A stretch of DNA of 64,000 nt from IMG/VR virus record IMGVR_UViG_3300013212_000097, positions 1 to 64,000 of that record. One strand, written 5' to 3'. Origin of the DNA: a virus. Shown piece by piece: positions 9,532-18,583 of the stretch. The first letter of the stretch is position 1; each line of letters begins with the position of its first letter. A program made the translations under genes and the position numbers. A model generated the notes under the pieces. That model was not told the origin of the DNA. It searched no databases and saw only the letters and a program-made list of their open reading frames with translations.

Positions 9532-10523
9532 TGTCTTTATTAACTTCAGATTACATAGCTAGTTGGTTTTTTCTGCAAAAAAAAGACTTTAGTGGTTTAG
9601 CACAAATATTACAACCTTATTATGTTCTTGAAAGCTTGGATTATAGCAAAAATGTTAGTACAGAAGCAGTTGATTTAATTCAAGGTGATGCTGGTGTTCA
9701 TGTAATCAATACTTCTGGAACAACATTTAAAACAACTATCAGTTCTGAAGCGTTGATTATAAAAGACGTTGATACCACCACTGTTCAGTACAGAGATATT
9801 TTTGATATCTTGCTAGAAGATTATTATGCTCTTCTGAACTATTTTTTTATTCCATCTACAGATTTGAATAATAATGGTGGAAATTCTAATGATTTATTCA
9901 GTGGAAACAAAGTTAGAATAGAAAATCTCTTCAATAATGCAACTATCACTATTGGACAAAAGATTTCATGCAATATTGATTACAATTGTGTGTATTCTAA
10001 TAAGTTTAATATTGCATATAATAATTATTCCGAAGGTTTACAGGGAGATTTTGATTTTATTGCTAGAACAGCAAGAAATTATGATTGTAGATTTTTCATA
10101 GACAATACTAATGATTATTATATAAAATCTGGCACTTTGACTATTAGCATGAGCCATAAACAAGTTTATATTGCAAATACTAAAAATTCTGTTCCATTTT
10201 ATTCTCCACAAGGATACAAAGTCACAGGCAGTATTACAGTATTGGTAAAAAACTTTGATTTTGAAAATATACCTACATATGGAAATATTTCTTTATTAGT
10301 AGGAGATAGATATTTAGAATTAGGTCAAGCTAGTATAAAATCAGAGTACAGCAGAAAACTCAATGCATCTGAAAGTGCATCAACCATGACAATTCAATTC
10401 ACTGGATATGCAAGATTGGGTGCTGGAATCAACAATTCTACATGGCTTACTTATTTCCAAAGCAAATTGGATCAAGAAAAGTTTACCAAAGTATTGCAAA
10501 AAATTAATGGATATCTATCATAA
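9531..10523 (+). CDS. Candidate virion protein, paralog 1
   Basis: A 330-residue, beta-rich, Asn/Tyr/Ser-rich protein. It shares with the next gene an opening (LLTSDYIASWF versus LLSPEYFGTWY) and a late motif (GYKVTGSITVLVK versus GYSISGDITLLIK), so the two are diverged tandem paralogs. Composition resembles tail or neck proteins, but no family is recognised. Coupled to the preceding gene by a one-base TAATG overlap and to the next in the same way. Confidence 0.82.
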   Translation: MSLLTSDYIASWFFLQKKDFSGLAQILQPYYVLESLDYSKNVSTEAVDLIQGDAGVHVINTSGTTFKTTISSEALIIKDVDTTTVQYRDIFDILLEDYYALLNYFFIPSTDLNNNGGNSNDLFSGNKVRIENLFNNATITIGQKISCNIDYNCVYSNKFNIAYNNYSEGLQGDFDFIARTARNYDCRFFIDNTNDYYIKSGTLTISMSHKQVYIANTKNSVPFYSPQGYKVTGSITVLVKNFDFENIPTYGNISLLVGDRYLELGQASIKSEYSRKLNASESASTMTIQFTGYARLGAGINNSTWLTYFQSKLDQEKFTKVLQKINGYLS

Positions 10524-11398
10524 TGCCACTCTTATCTCCTGAATATTTCGGCACATGGTATGTTATTACTTTGGATGGCAAAAGAAGAATTTTGCAATCT
10601 TATAGTGAAACATTAAATCTTGAATCTAGCAATGAAAAATCTGCTCTTGTAGGAGATATTGGAAAGCATATTGCTGACATTGGTCCATATCACTATGCAT
10701 TGACTTTGACCTCACCAATATTAATTTTAGAGCCCTATGGTGTTTTTTACGATGCTTTTGATATTGTCTTAGAAAATCTTGACAAGATACAGCAGCCTAT
10801 TACAGCTTCAAATATTTCAACTTATGAATATGTAATGCAAAGTGCATCAATTAATATTGCAACAGATGGTTCCAATGTATCTACACAGCTTGAATCATGG
10901 CAAGATTTTGCTGATACGAAAGAATATCGTCCAGCAGATGATTTCTTTTACGGTAGATTGGCAAAATTTTATGATATTTATTTTTCAATGTTTGGAAATG
11001 AATATTTAGTGCAAAGTGCCAATTTAAATGTAAGAGTAAATAATGATAAGCATTTTTACATTGCTGGAACGAATGATTTTCTTGGTAATCAAGTTCCCAA
11101 GTATTCTATAAATGGGTATTCAATTTCTGGTGATATTACATTATTAATAAAGCCTGATCAATATGAAACTTTGAAACTTTATAATGCTCAAAGTCCAGGC
11201 ATATTTAATGCATTAAAAGAATCTGTCAAACTAAAAGTTTTTTACAGACCCACTGGTGTAAACAGAGATAAAACAATTGATTTTGGAGACTTTGCTTTTA
11301 TGCCGAGCATTGAGTTATCTATCAGTCCAAATCAAATTATCACTGCCAAGATTAATTTCTACACCTTGTTTAGAAGAACCAGTGTTATCAATTACTAG
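10523..11398 (+). CDS. Candidate virion protein, paralog 2
   Basis: A 291-residue paralog of the preceding gene, sharing its N-terminal opening and the GYSISGDITLLIK motif near residue 200. Beta-rich with few charged runs. Start codon overlaps the stop of paralog 1 (TAATG). Ends in TAG at 11396-11398. A tail-tube or neck role is a guess from tandem duplication and composition. Confidence 0.82.
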   Translation: MPLLSPEYFGTWYVITLDGKRRILQSYSETLNLESSNEKSALVGDIGKHIADIGPYHYALTLTSPILILEPYGVFYDAFDIVLENLDKIQQPITASNISTYEYVMQSASINIATDGSNVSTQLESWQDFADTKEYRPADDFFYGRLAKFYDIYFSMFGNEYLVQSANLNVRVNNDKHFYIAGTNDFLGNQVPKYSINGYSISGDITLLIKPDQYETLKLYNAQSPGIFNALKESVKLKVFYRPTGVNRDKTIDFGDFAFMPSIELSISPNQIITAKINFYTLFRRTSVINY

Positions 11399-11947
11399 TT
11401 GTATAACCCATATATGGAAGATATTCACCGTATTGATTTATCTGAACACGAAGATAAACTAAAAGCATTAGAAAATTTACAAGACGGTGAGTTGATACTC
11501 AAGTTTGCAATTCCTGGCAGACCTTCAACCAAAAAAACTTCACAAAGAGTAGTAAGACGAGGTGGTTTTACTAAAATTTTACCTTCTCTTTTGTATGAAA
11601 AATATGAAAAGCATTGTAAAACATTTTGTGAAGATGCATGGAAACATCATAATCTTCCACCTATTGATTGCGGTATCGGAATCAAAATCAAAGTTTATTT
11701 AGATTCTTGGATTGTTGGTGATGAATGCGGTTATCAACAAGCGCATGGAGACATAATTCAGGCTCATGGAATCATAGAAAACGATATGTGGATTCATTGG
11801 ATTGATAAAAATGAAAACATGATTTTTTATGATAAAGAAAATCCAAGAATTGAAATTGAAATATGTAGACACAGACATGCCAAGGAAACTTTTAGGGAAG
11901 ATCAAAGAATAAAGGAAGCAAAGAAGCTTGCAAAAATAAAGAAATGA
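11399..11947 (+). CDS. RusA-like Holliday junction resolvase
   Basis: A 182-residue protein matching the RusA layout: an N-terminal strand with IPGRPSTKK, then a central acidic block HGDIIQAHGIIENDMW that corresponds to the family's D-x-D...D metal site, then a strand ending PRIEIEI. RusA-type enzymes cut four-way junctions during recombination and packaging. The first possible start is TTG at 11399; an in-frame ATG at 11414 is the alternative. A second RusA-like gene lies at 48098. Confidence 0.72.
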   Translation: MYNPYMEDIHRIDLSEHEDKLKALENLQDGELILKFAIPGRPSTKKTSQRVVRRGGFTKILPSLLYEKYEKHCKTFCEDAWKHHNLPPIDCGIGIKIKVYLDSWIVGDECGYQQAHGDIIQAHGIIENDMWIHWIDKNENMIFYDKENPRIEIEICRHRHAKETFREDQRIKEAKKLAKIKK

Positions 11948-12444
11948 AATGGTATGTTTATATTGCTAGAGATGATGAAAATATTGTCGAAGGCATTTGC
12001 AATGATTTGATAGCTGAAGACAATTTGCTAAACTATGAAAATGATTGGGCTACAAATTATAAGATTGTATGGTTTCTAGAAACAAAAAATAAAATAGATG
12101 CACTTTCAAAGCTGAAGTCTATATCTATCCTGTCTCTAGAAGAAAAATTAGATTTAATATCTGAATCTAAGAAAATTATTATCATGTCTGAAAATCATGA
12201 CATTGATAAAGAAAAATATCCCTTAGTGGTAAATTTAAAATGTACATTGGAAATTATTAATTTCTTCAATGAACTTCCAGAGCTTTGGAAACTTAATGAT
12301 TTATATCTTGAAAATGTAGCCGAATATCTAGCTATAAGAAGAAGTCAAGTCATGAATGTAAAACTTTGGGACATCTCAATTGATTCATCCAAATATGTTG
12401 GAATTATCACTAGAGAAAAATTTTACCCTATTATTAAATACTAA
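11944..12444 (+). CDS. Degenerate GIY-YIG-like protein
   Basis: A 166-residue protein whose first 80 residues follow the UPF0213/GIY-YIG pattern (MKWYVYIAR, then GICNDL, then YKIVWFLETKNKIDALSKLKSI). Residues needed for catalysis look lost: the second Tyr is replaced (VEG for YTG), and the Arg and Glu of the family are not in place. The last 80 residues are unrecognised. It overlaps the RusA-like gene by 4 bases, so it may be a non-catalytic partner. Family call is by eye only. Confidence 0.5.
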   Translation: MKWYVYIARDDENIVEGICNDLIAEDNLLNYENDWATNYKIVWFLETKNKIDALSKLKSISILSLEEKLDLISESKKIIIMSENHDIDKEKYPLVVNLKCTLEIINFFNELPELWKLNDLYLENVAEYLAIRRSQVMNVKLWDISIDSSKYVGIITREKFYPIIKY

Positions 12445-12470
12445 AAGCGGACCGAAGTCCGCTTCTAATA
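12445..12470. terminator. Bidirectional terminator
   Basis: A perfect 8-bp stem AAGCGGAC/GTCCGCTT with a CGAA loop (12445-12464), between convergent genes. Runs of A and T flank it loosely. Confidence 0.8.
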
Positions 12471-12488
12471 TTTTGAGTTTTATGACAA

Positions 12489-12815
12489 CTAAGCTGGAAC
12501 AATAAAGTGTGGCTCAGTGTCAGAGATGGAAAATTCACCCTTAACACCAAGAGGCTCAATCAGATCCTTCATTCGCTCTTGAAGTGCAACAGTGTTCTCA
12601 TTCAAGGAATCATTGATTAGATTCAAGCGCTCTTGTGCCTGTTGAAGCTGTGCTGCATACTGCTGCGCAACATTGACAAACTCAAGAACATCAGCCTTCT
12701 GAGCCTTCAACTCAAGAATTGACTGACGCATAGCTACTAGCTCAAGATAATCCTCATGAGAAATTGTTGGGTTGTCTCCACCCTCAACCTCTGATACTAC
12801 GTTCTCTTCACTCAT
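12489..12815 (-). CDS. Coiled-coil hypothetical protein
   Basis: A 108-residue protein with an acidic N-terminus and a long coiled coil at residues 25-90, rich in Gln, Ala and Leu. AGAGGT lies upstream of the ATG. Its codons are richer in G and C than those of its neighbours, which may reflect high expression or separate origin. It stands alone between convergent and divergent genes. No family recognised. Confidence 0.78.
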   Translation of the reverse strand: MSEENVVSEVEGGDNPTISHEDYLELVAMRQSILELKAQKADVLEFVNVAQQYAAQLQQAQERLNLINDSLNENTVALQERMKDLIEPLGVKGEFSISDTEPHFIVPA

Positions 12816-12947
12816 TTTTTGGTTAACCTCTAACGATCATTTGATCTTTTTTATGATACCCACAAAATATCATATTGTCAATTATTGACTATGTTGTTCA
12901 TCCGTGGTATATTTCAAAAGTATTTATACAACAAATAAGGATATCAA

Positions 12948-13634
12948 ATGAAAGAAGTTACAATTGCACCATCTGATTTTGCATTTTTATATAGCGAATC
13001 ACCTTGGGCTTTTCATCAGAAATATATCTCAGGTATTAGGAGACCACCACTAATCCTTCCTAAGATTTTTAATGTAATTGATGGTGCAATTAAAGAATCC
13101 TATGCTGATGAAGATTTCTCCAAAATATCTAAAAATCTTCCTCCTGCTACCCTTCGTACATCTTCAAAATGGGTAAAATCTAAACCTATTATCAATCCAG
13201 ATTACGATTTATCTGTTCAAATTATTGGCAAGATCGATGGTTACCTTGAATATTCTGATGGCAATGTATCTATTATTGATTTCAAAACAAGTGAGATCAA
13301 TGAAGAATTTGCACAAAAATATAACTTGCAACTTCATTCATATTGTTATTCTGTGATGAATCCTGATAATAGCAATTGTTTACATCTTGAAAATGTTACA
13401 GATCCAGGTTTGTTGATTTTTGAGCCTAAAAAGTTTATGATTGACCATGACTGTAAAGCTGGGCTTAAGGGCAACTTGAAATGGATGTCTTTTAAACTTG
13501 ATATTGATTTTTTCACAAATTTTATCAAGAATGAAGTGATCCCATTATTATCTGGTCCAGAACCTAAACCGCCAGTAGAAGATCCTTATTGGAAATATTT
13601 ACAACAATTTGGATTTGAATACGAACAGGAATAA
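12948..13634 (+). CDS. PD-(D/E)XK nuclease, RecB/Cas4-like
   Basis: A 228-residue protein with the RecB-type nuclease core: GKIDGYLE (Asp near residue 90), IIDFKTS (D-x-K near 104-106) and the following QLHSYCYS helix (QxxxY motif). The four cysteines of iron-sulfur Cas4 enzymes are not present. Such nucleases trim DNA ends in replication or recombination. A ribosome binding site AAGGATAT precedes the ATG. It stands as a single gene with its own upstream region. Confidence 0.82.
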   Translation: MKEVTIAPSDFAFLYSESPWAFHQKYISGIRRPPLILPKIFNVIDGAIKESYADEDFSKISKNLPPATLRTSSKWVKSKPIINPDYDLSVQIIGKIDGYLEYSDGNVSIIDFKTSEINEEFAQKYNLQLHSYCYSVMNPDNSNCLHLENVTDPGLLIFEPKKFMIDHDCKAGLKGNLKWMSFKLDIDFFTNFIKNEVIPLLSGPEPKPPVEDPYWKYLQQFGFEYEQE

Positions 13635-13684
13635 ACAATCTAGTATAAGAAGAAGACATTGAATATCTCAAAATGGAGTGTAGA

Positions 13685-14761
13685 ATGTCTTCTTTTTTAT
13701 TTGATCTGGTTAGCAAAGCAAAACAACTTGATATTGAAGGCAATTATGTCGAAGCTGACAGAGTGTATGAGAATCTTAAGAAAATTGCTAACACTGAAAA
13801 CCATTTTGATTCTCGTGTTGTAATTAGTCAATCTAATATTAATCAAATGGAAAGATTTGAATGGTTGACACAGCCTGGTTCTGCTGATTATATTGCGGGT
13901 ACAGAATTGGTTAGTCGAGATAAATCGTTTAATCAAGATCCTACTAATGCAAAACATCAAGCATTAAATTATGTTAATGCTATCGTAAATTCATTAAGCA
14001 GAATTTTGGATATGAATATTGCATATAAATCAAATGGAAAGGATAAAAAACATGGTTTTAATTTGACTCCAGATGTAAAGAAAAAACTTGAAGAAGCTCG
14101 AAAAGAATATAGAAAATGTAAAGAATTACTTGAAAAAGTACAAATTGGAGCTAATAGAGATAATTTTAATATACCTGATAGATTCGCTGAAGGTCAAATA
14201 AATATCAGTTCTATAGACCAAAATCAACATGTTTCTGCAATCTTTACAGTAGGAACAGCTATAAGAAATTTGCTTAGAGGTTTACTTGAAGGTGCTGTCC
14301 AAGATGCTTTGAAACAACTTACATTTTCAGAAGTAGCACTCAAACAAGCAATAGAGCCAAGTTTGAAATTGCCTCCAGATTATGAAGCTGCAAAAGAAAA
14401 TGCTCAAAATGCTTTCGGACATAGTGATGCTGCAGGAAGTGTAAATCCTGCTGGTTATAAAGAGCCTAGTTCATGGAAAGAAAAAAGAATGCCTGATTCA
14501 CCACCTGATATTTTTGGTGCAACAGTTGGTGGGAGCAAGGCAGCTATTAATTCAGGTTTTGATAAATTAAATAATACTGATGATTCTCAATTTTTAAACA
14601 TTTATCAAGGTGAAATTGAAACGATTGAAAATGCATTTATTGCCAATGAAGGCAAATTGACAGGGCAAGAAAAAGCAAAATATCAAAGAGAAATGAAGAG
14701 TTTGGAAGATAGATATTACACTCTTCTGTACAAAGACAAAGAAAAACCATTCGTAGATTAG
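13685..14761 (+). CDS. Hypothetical protein with N-terminal KIA-type helical module
   Basis: A 358-residue protein. GGAG at 13675-13678 is correctly spaced for the ATG at 13685; an ATG at 13673 would overlap that site, so I rejected it. Residues 1-35 (LVSKAKQLDIEGNYVEADRVYENLKKIA) match the two-helix module found in the genes at 19675 and 52.7-56.3 kb. The rest is helical and not recognised. Possibly a virion or assembly protein, given its abundance of Gln, Asn and Ala. Confidence 0.78.
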   Translation: MSSFLFDLVSKAKQLDIEGNYVEADRVYENLKKIANTENHFDSRVVISQSNINQMERFEWLTQPGSADYIAGTELVSRDKSFNQDPTNAKHQALNYVNAIVNSLSRILDMNIAYKSNGKDKKHGFNLTPDVKKKLEEARKEYRKCKELLEKVQIGANRDNFNIPDRFAEGQINISSIDQNQHVSAIFTVGTAIRNLLRGLLEGAVQDALKQLTFSEVALKQAIEPSLKLPPDYEAAKENAQNAFGHSDAAGSVNPAGYKEPSSWKEKRMPDSPPDIFGATVGGSKAAINSGFDKLNNTDDSQFLNIYQGEIETIENAFIANEGKLTGQEKAKYQREMKSLEDRYYTLLYKDKEKPFVD

Positions 14762-14770
14762 GAATATATT

Positions 14771-14821
14771 ATGTCTGCTCAAGTTAACAAATTACATGAC
14801 AGATTTCTTAGTGATGATTAA
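14771..14821 (+). CDS. 16-codon peptide, possibly for translational coupling
   Basis: A 16-residue reading frame (MSAQVNKLHDRFLSDD) preceded by GGAATA and ending in TAA, whose last base is the first base of the next ATG. Its good start context and TAATG junction suggest it is translated, perhaps to deliver ribosomes to the next gene. Too short for any family call. Confidence 0.4.
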   Translation: MSAQVNKLHDRFLSDD

Positions 14822-15396
14822 TGCTTTTAGATGTAGAAATTAATAAATTATATAATTATGATTTTTATGGATGCAAAGATAAAAAAGAAAAGCTTCTTAA
14901 ATCTTTAAAATCCTTAGATCTTGAACTTGAATCTTTTGGTGTTTTCAATTTGATTGACCAAAAGATTTCTTCTTTTAATATTCAAGACAATAATATTCAA
15001 AATATTAATAAGCTTAATATTGATGATGTTCTTATAGAATCTAATATTTGGTTGCATTCCCAACTTGATTCATTGTTTTATTCTAAATATTCCAGACAAA
15101 GTAGATATTTATTTAAAGATGGCAGTATAACACCAGAACTTCCAGCACATTATAAATTTGATCAATTAATTGCTGCTAATTTTGGCTACAAGAGCGATAA
15201 TTCTTTATTCGTACCCATTTGGTCTAACACTATAAGAATATCTAAAAATACTGCAGAATTGGTTTATTTTCCATCCCCTGAACAAACAAAAACTCTTTTG
15301 TCTTTGAATATAAATAATTATATAGTCAAAAATATACATGTTCAGGATATCTTTGATGTATTAGTTGATAAATTGCCAACTTTCCATTCATCTTGA
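14821..15396 (+). CDS. Hypothetical protein
   Basis: A 191-residue protein rich in Ile, Asn, Leu and Lys with no recognised domain. It shares one base with the stop of a tiny upstream frame. Its last 30 codons overlap the promoter region of the oxygenase gene at 15416. Confidence 0.7.
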   Translation: MLLDVEINKLYNYDFYGCKDKKEKLLKSLKSLDLELESFGVFNLIDQKISSFNIQDNNIQNINKLNIDDVLIESNIWLHSQLDSLFYSKYSRQSRYLFKDGSITPELPAHYKFDQLIAANFGYKSDNSLFVPIWSNTIRISKNTAELVYFPSPEQTKTLLSLNINNYIVKNIHVQDIFDVLVDKLPTFHSS

Positions 15397-15409
15397 TTGT
15401 TTGTATAAT
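15381..15409 (+). promoter_or_regulatory. Promoter for a leaderless oxygenase transcript
   Basis: TTTCCA at 15381, a 17-base spacer and TATAAT at 15404-15409. The hexamer ends six bases before the ATG at 15416, so transcription would begin at the start codon. Confidence 0.6.
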
Positions 15410-15415
15410 GTTTGC

Positions 15416-16201
15416 ATGGATATAAATTTTGGAGATGTTTTTGAACAAGAAAAGAAGTGGAAAAACGCTCAACCTTACCATCATGTCGTAATAGACAATT
15501 TTCTTCCTATAGACATTGCTAACAAAGTCGCTCAGGAATTCCCTGATGTAAATAGTGATTTTTGGTACGAGTATGCAAATCCATTAGAGATCAAGAAGAC
15601 ATGCTCTGATTGGAATAAGTTTCCGCCATCAATCTATCAAGTATTTACAGCATTGATGAACAGACAAGTGGTTGAAGTTTTGTCTTTTTTCACTGGAAAA
15701 AACTTGATGGCAGATTCTGGTTTGCATGGTGGTGGACTTCATTGCCATAAGGATGGAGGAAAGCTAAATACTCATCTAGATTATTCTATTCATCCAAAGA
15801 TCAACATGCAGCGCAAAGTAAACATCATTGTCTATGTAACTAAAGATTGGGATCCAGCATGGGATGGAGCATTAGGATTGTGGGATAACGACAATTCTGA
15901 TGGTGTTGACAAACCTGGTAATCTTGTTCAGAAAATAGAGTGCAAGTTTAACAGAGCTGTGATCTTTGATACAACAATGCATTCCTGGCATGGTTTACCA
16001 GATCCAGTTCTTTGTCCAGAGGGTAAATCAAGAAATTCTTTAGCAACATATTACTTGTGTGATCCACCACAAGATGTTGACCCAAGAGGTAAGGCTCTTT
16101 ATGCTCCTAGTGAGAATCAAAAAGGCGATTCTCATATTGAAGAGTTGATCCGTAAGCGAGCTAATCTACAAACATTCTCAGAGGTTTATAAAACAAAATA
16201 A
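15416..16201 (+). CDS. 2-oxoglutarate/Fe(II)-dependent oxygenase
   Basis: A 261-residue prolyl-4-hydroxylase-like oxygenase. The H-x-D pair is HLD (120-122), the distal His lies in SWHGLP (about 187) and the 2OG-binding Arg in SRNSLATYY (about 206). These enzymes hydroxylate proteins, sugars or small molecules. It is followed directly by a family 2 glycosyltransferase (TAATG), suggesting a joint role in glycan synthesis. Start chosen at 15416 because a TATAAT ends six bases before it; an earlier ATG at 15365 lies inside the previous gene. Confidence 0.85.
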   Translation: MDINFGDVFEQEKKWKNAQPYHHVVIDNFLPIDIANKVAQEFPDVNSDFWYEYANPLEIKKTCSDWNKFPPSIYQVFTALMNRQVVEVLSFFTGKNLMADSGLHGGGLHCHKDGGKLNTHLDYSIHPKINMQRKVNIIVYVTKDWDPAWDGALGLWDNDNSDGVDKPGNLVQKIECKFNRAVIFDTTMHSWHGLPDPVLCPEGKSRNSLATYYLCDPPQDVDPRGKALYAPSENQKGDSHIEELIRKRANLQTFSEVYKTK

Positions 16202-16914
16202 TGGTAACTTTAGATATTATTATGACTGGTTTCACAGGAAGTGATGAAATCAGAGAAATGACAGAAAGATCTATTAGATCTTTGCGTGAATCTGAAGGTT
16301 CAGAAAATTTTAATATTATTTTTCTTGAATCAAATCAAGAATCAACTCATAAGTATGATGTTGATCATCAGATCCACCCAGATTTTTCATATCATTGTAA
16401 CAAGTATTACAATATTGGAGTTCAGTATGCAACTTCTGATTTCACAGGTATTGTAAACAATGACACTTATTTTTACAAAAACTGGTGGACAAAAATGCAT
16501 GCTGCTATGGAAAAACATTCTTTAGATTCAGCATCTCCAAGAAGTCCAGTCGAGCAATTTGGTCTTATTGCACAATGTGAAATGAAGCATAGATTTACAC
16601 CTCCAACTAGAGTAGTTGAGGGTTTTCTTGCTGCGTACACATTCTGCGGTTGGTGTTGGGTAATTAGAAAAGAAGTAAGAGAATGGCTTTTTCCAGTTGA
16701 TGAGCAATTTTCATTCTATTACAACGATAATGATGTAGCCATGCATCTTAAGGATCGTGGATGTAAGCATGCATTGGTTGCTGGTTCATTAGTGGAACAT
16801 TATGGTCAAAAATCACACAAGGCATTACATGACCGTGGTGAATATTACAAGCATACTTTTGGGCTAGAAAAGAACTTTGTTGGTAAATGGAAACACATAT
16901 TTGACAAGCTATAA
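16201..16914 (+). CDS. Family 2-like glycosyltransferase, paralog 1
   Basis: A 237-residue GT-A-type transferase. The acidic metal/nucleotide-binding position is VNNDT (about residue 83) in GIVNNDTYFYKNWW, and the acceptor side has FYYNDNDVAMHLKDRG. It shares this architecture with the gene at 17894 (NNDVLYDENWW and FYFNDDDMVMRLKEK), so the two are paralogs. The sugar and acceptor are unknown. Coupled to the oxygenase gene by a TAATG overlap. Confidence 0.82.
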   Translation: MVTLDIIMTGFTGSDEIREMTERSIRSLRESEGSENFNIIFLESNQESTHKYDVDHQIHPDFSYHCNKYYNIGVQYATSDFTGIVNNDTYFYKNWWTKMHAAMEKHSLDSASPRSPVEQFGLIAQCEMKHRFTPPTRVVEGFLAAYTFCGWCWVIRKEVREWLFPVDEQFSFYYNDNDVAMHLKDRGCKHALVAGSLVEHYGQKSHKALHDRGEYYKHTFGLEKNFVGKWKHIFDKL

Positions 16915-16940
16915 AAAAACCCCCTTTTCAGGGGGTTTTT
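16914..16940. terminator. Bidirectional terminator
   Basis: AAAAACCCCC/GGGGGTTTTT stem with a TTTTCA loop between two convergent genes. Confidence 0.92.
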
Positions 16941-16942
16941 CT

Positions 16943-17848
16943 TTACCAGGTTGGTTTACTCAAATCAGATAAGAAATATTCAGCTACACCCTTTGTAGTA
17001 TTGTATTTCATAAAGTGAGCTACAATTTCACTCTGGAAATATTCATATTCTCTATCTAAATATTTAGGCTCATTGCGGAAGAAGAATTCAATCTTTGTCA
17101 TTAGAGCCTTAGGTGCTCTTGTCATAACAAATCTTGGGCTATTAGCAACATTTAAGAAAATAGGAACACATCCATTACCAATAATTTCCCAATGACGAAG
17201 ACAATCCCAACCTGCCTTTGACATTGTATATGCATACTTGGAAACTTGATAATCTTGGTAATAAGGTCCCTCATCCTTGAAAACATATGTCTTCCTATCT
17301 CGTGGATCAACATGTGCCATTCTCTTTTCTTTCTTTGTGTCAGTGACAACATTGAAAGTTGGAAAACCAAAACCAATTTGATTTACTTTGCCAAAGAACT
17401 CCTGATATTCGCCATTATTTTCCCAGATACATTCACGCTTAAAATAACGAGCGCCTTCTCTTATCAATGGATGGAATTTAGTGTTGTCTTCGCCATCTAC
17501 AAAAACAACTTTTTCCTTATCATAATTCTCTAAAACTGTGTCTAAATAATCCTGACATCGCCATACGCTTCCGTATACAACATAGTCGAAGTACTTGTTT
17601 TTGATTTTCTTTAAGATATCTTCACGATCTGTGTCATCAGGATCTAAAGTTCGAGTTACAGTAAATCCTTTACCATATTGATTTCGAGCTTCTTGATAAG
17701 GAAAATCCTTGTAAATATGGATTCTTGGGTTTACATCAACTACATCTGCGCCAAAAAGTTCTTTCAATCCGATAAACAAACAGTCATCCTGGTAATCAAC
17801 CATGTCAATGGGCTTACCAGCTTTTTTTGATATATACAGAATTTTCAT
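16943..17848 (-). CDS. Glycosyltransferase-like protein
   Basis: A 301-residue protein. The segment SKYAYTMSKAGWDCLRHWE followed by GNGCVPIF (about residues 205-235) resembles the nucleotide-sugar binding end of exostosin-like and related GT-B transferases. The N-terminus (MKILYISKKAG) looks like a Rossmann strand. GAGGTAAT precedes the ATG and a TATAAT lies further upstream. Neighbouring glycosyltransferases support a glycan role; the family call is tentative. Confidence 0.65.
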   Translation of the reverse strand: MKILYISKKAGKPIDMVDYQDDCLFIGLKELFGADVVDVNPRIHIYKDFPYQEARNQYGKGFTVTRTLDPDDTDREDILKKIKNKYFDYVVYGSVWRCQDYLDTVLENYDKEKVVFVDGEDNTKFHPLIREGARYFKRECIWENNGEYQEFFGKVNQIGFGFPTFNVVTDTKKEKRMAHVDPRDRKTYVFKDEGPYYQDYQVSKYAYTMSKAGWDCLRHWEIIGNGCVPIFLNVANSPRFVMTRAPKALMTKIEFFFRNEPKYLDREYEYFQSEIVAHFMKYNTTKGVAEYFLSDLSKPTW

Positions 17849-17893
17849 AAATTACCTCACATCTATTATACATTTTTTTTGTACAATTAGAGT

Positions 17894-18583
17894 ATGAAAA
17901 ATGTCGATTTAGATGTTGTTATCACCACAAATTCAAAAAATAGTGACCTTTGGACCATGACTCACAATGCTATAAAGTCTTTGAGAAATTGCATTGGTGG
18001 AGAAAATTTTAATATAATAGTTGTTGAAACAAACACAAATGCTGAAGAATTTCCAGAATCTGACATTACAATTAAACCAAATGAACCATTTCAAATTAAT
18101 AAATTTTACAATTTGGGTGCTGATCATTGTCAAGGTGATTATTTGCTAGTGACAAATAATGATGTTTTGTATGATGAGAATTGGTGGGTTCAAATGAAAA
18201 AATCATTTATTGACAATAATCTTGATACCGCATGTCCGCAAGTTACAAATGAACAACCAGACATTTACAATAAATGGTTTAAACAAAAAAATACATTTAA
18301 AAATCTCGAAGGATATGAATGGTTCTTTGGACAGGCATGGCTAATTACCAAAGATGTCAAAGATTGGTTATTTCCGTTAGATGAAAATATTCATTTTTAT
18401 TTTAATGATGATGATATGGTAATGAGACTTAAAGAAAAAAATTGCAAACATCACCTTGTTTACAAGTCAAAAATGCAACATTTCCAAGCTAAGTCACACC
18501 ACATTCTTAAAGAAGAAGGAAGATACCAACAAGTTACCTGGGGAACAAAACAATATTTTGATTCAAAGTGGAACAAGTCCTAA
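17894..18583 (+). CDS. Family 2-like glycosyltransferase, paralog 2
   Basis: A 229-residue paralog of the gene at 16201, with VTNNDVLYDENWW near residue 85 and FYFNDDDMVMRLKEK near 175. TACAAT at 17882-17887 ends six bases before the ATG, so the transcript appears leaderless. It lies divergent to the glycosyltransferase-like gene at 16943 and converges with the next gene, overlapping by 4 bases. Confidence 0.82.
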   Translation: MKNVDLDVVITTNSKNSDLWTMTHNAIKSLRNCIGGENFNIIVVETNTNAEEFPESDITIKPNEPFQINKFYNLGADHCQGDYLLVTNNDVLYDENWWVQMKKSFIDNNLDTACPQVTNEQPDIYNKWFKQKNTFKNLEGYEWFFGQAWLITKDVKDWLFPLDENIHFYFNDDDMVMRLKEKNCKHHLVYKSKMQHFQAKSHHILKEEGRYQQVTWGTKQYFDSKWNKS

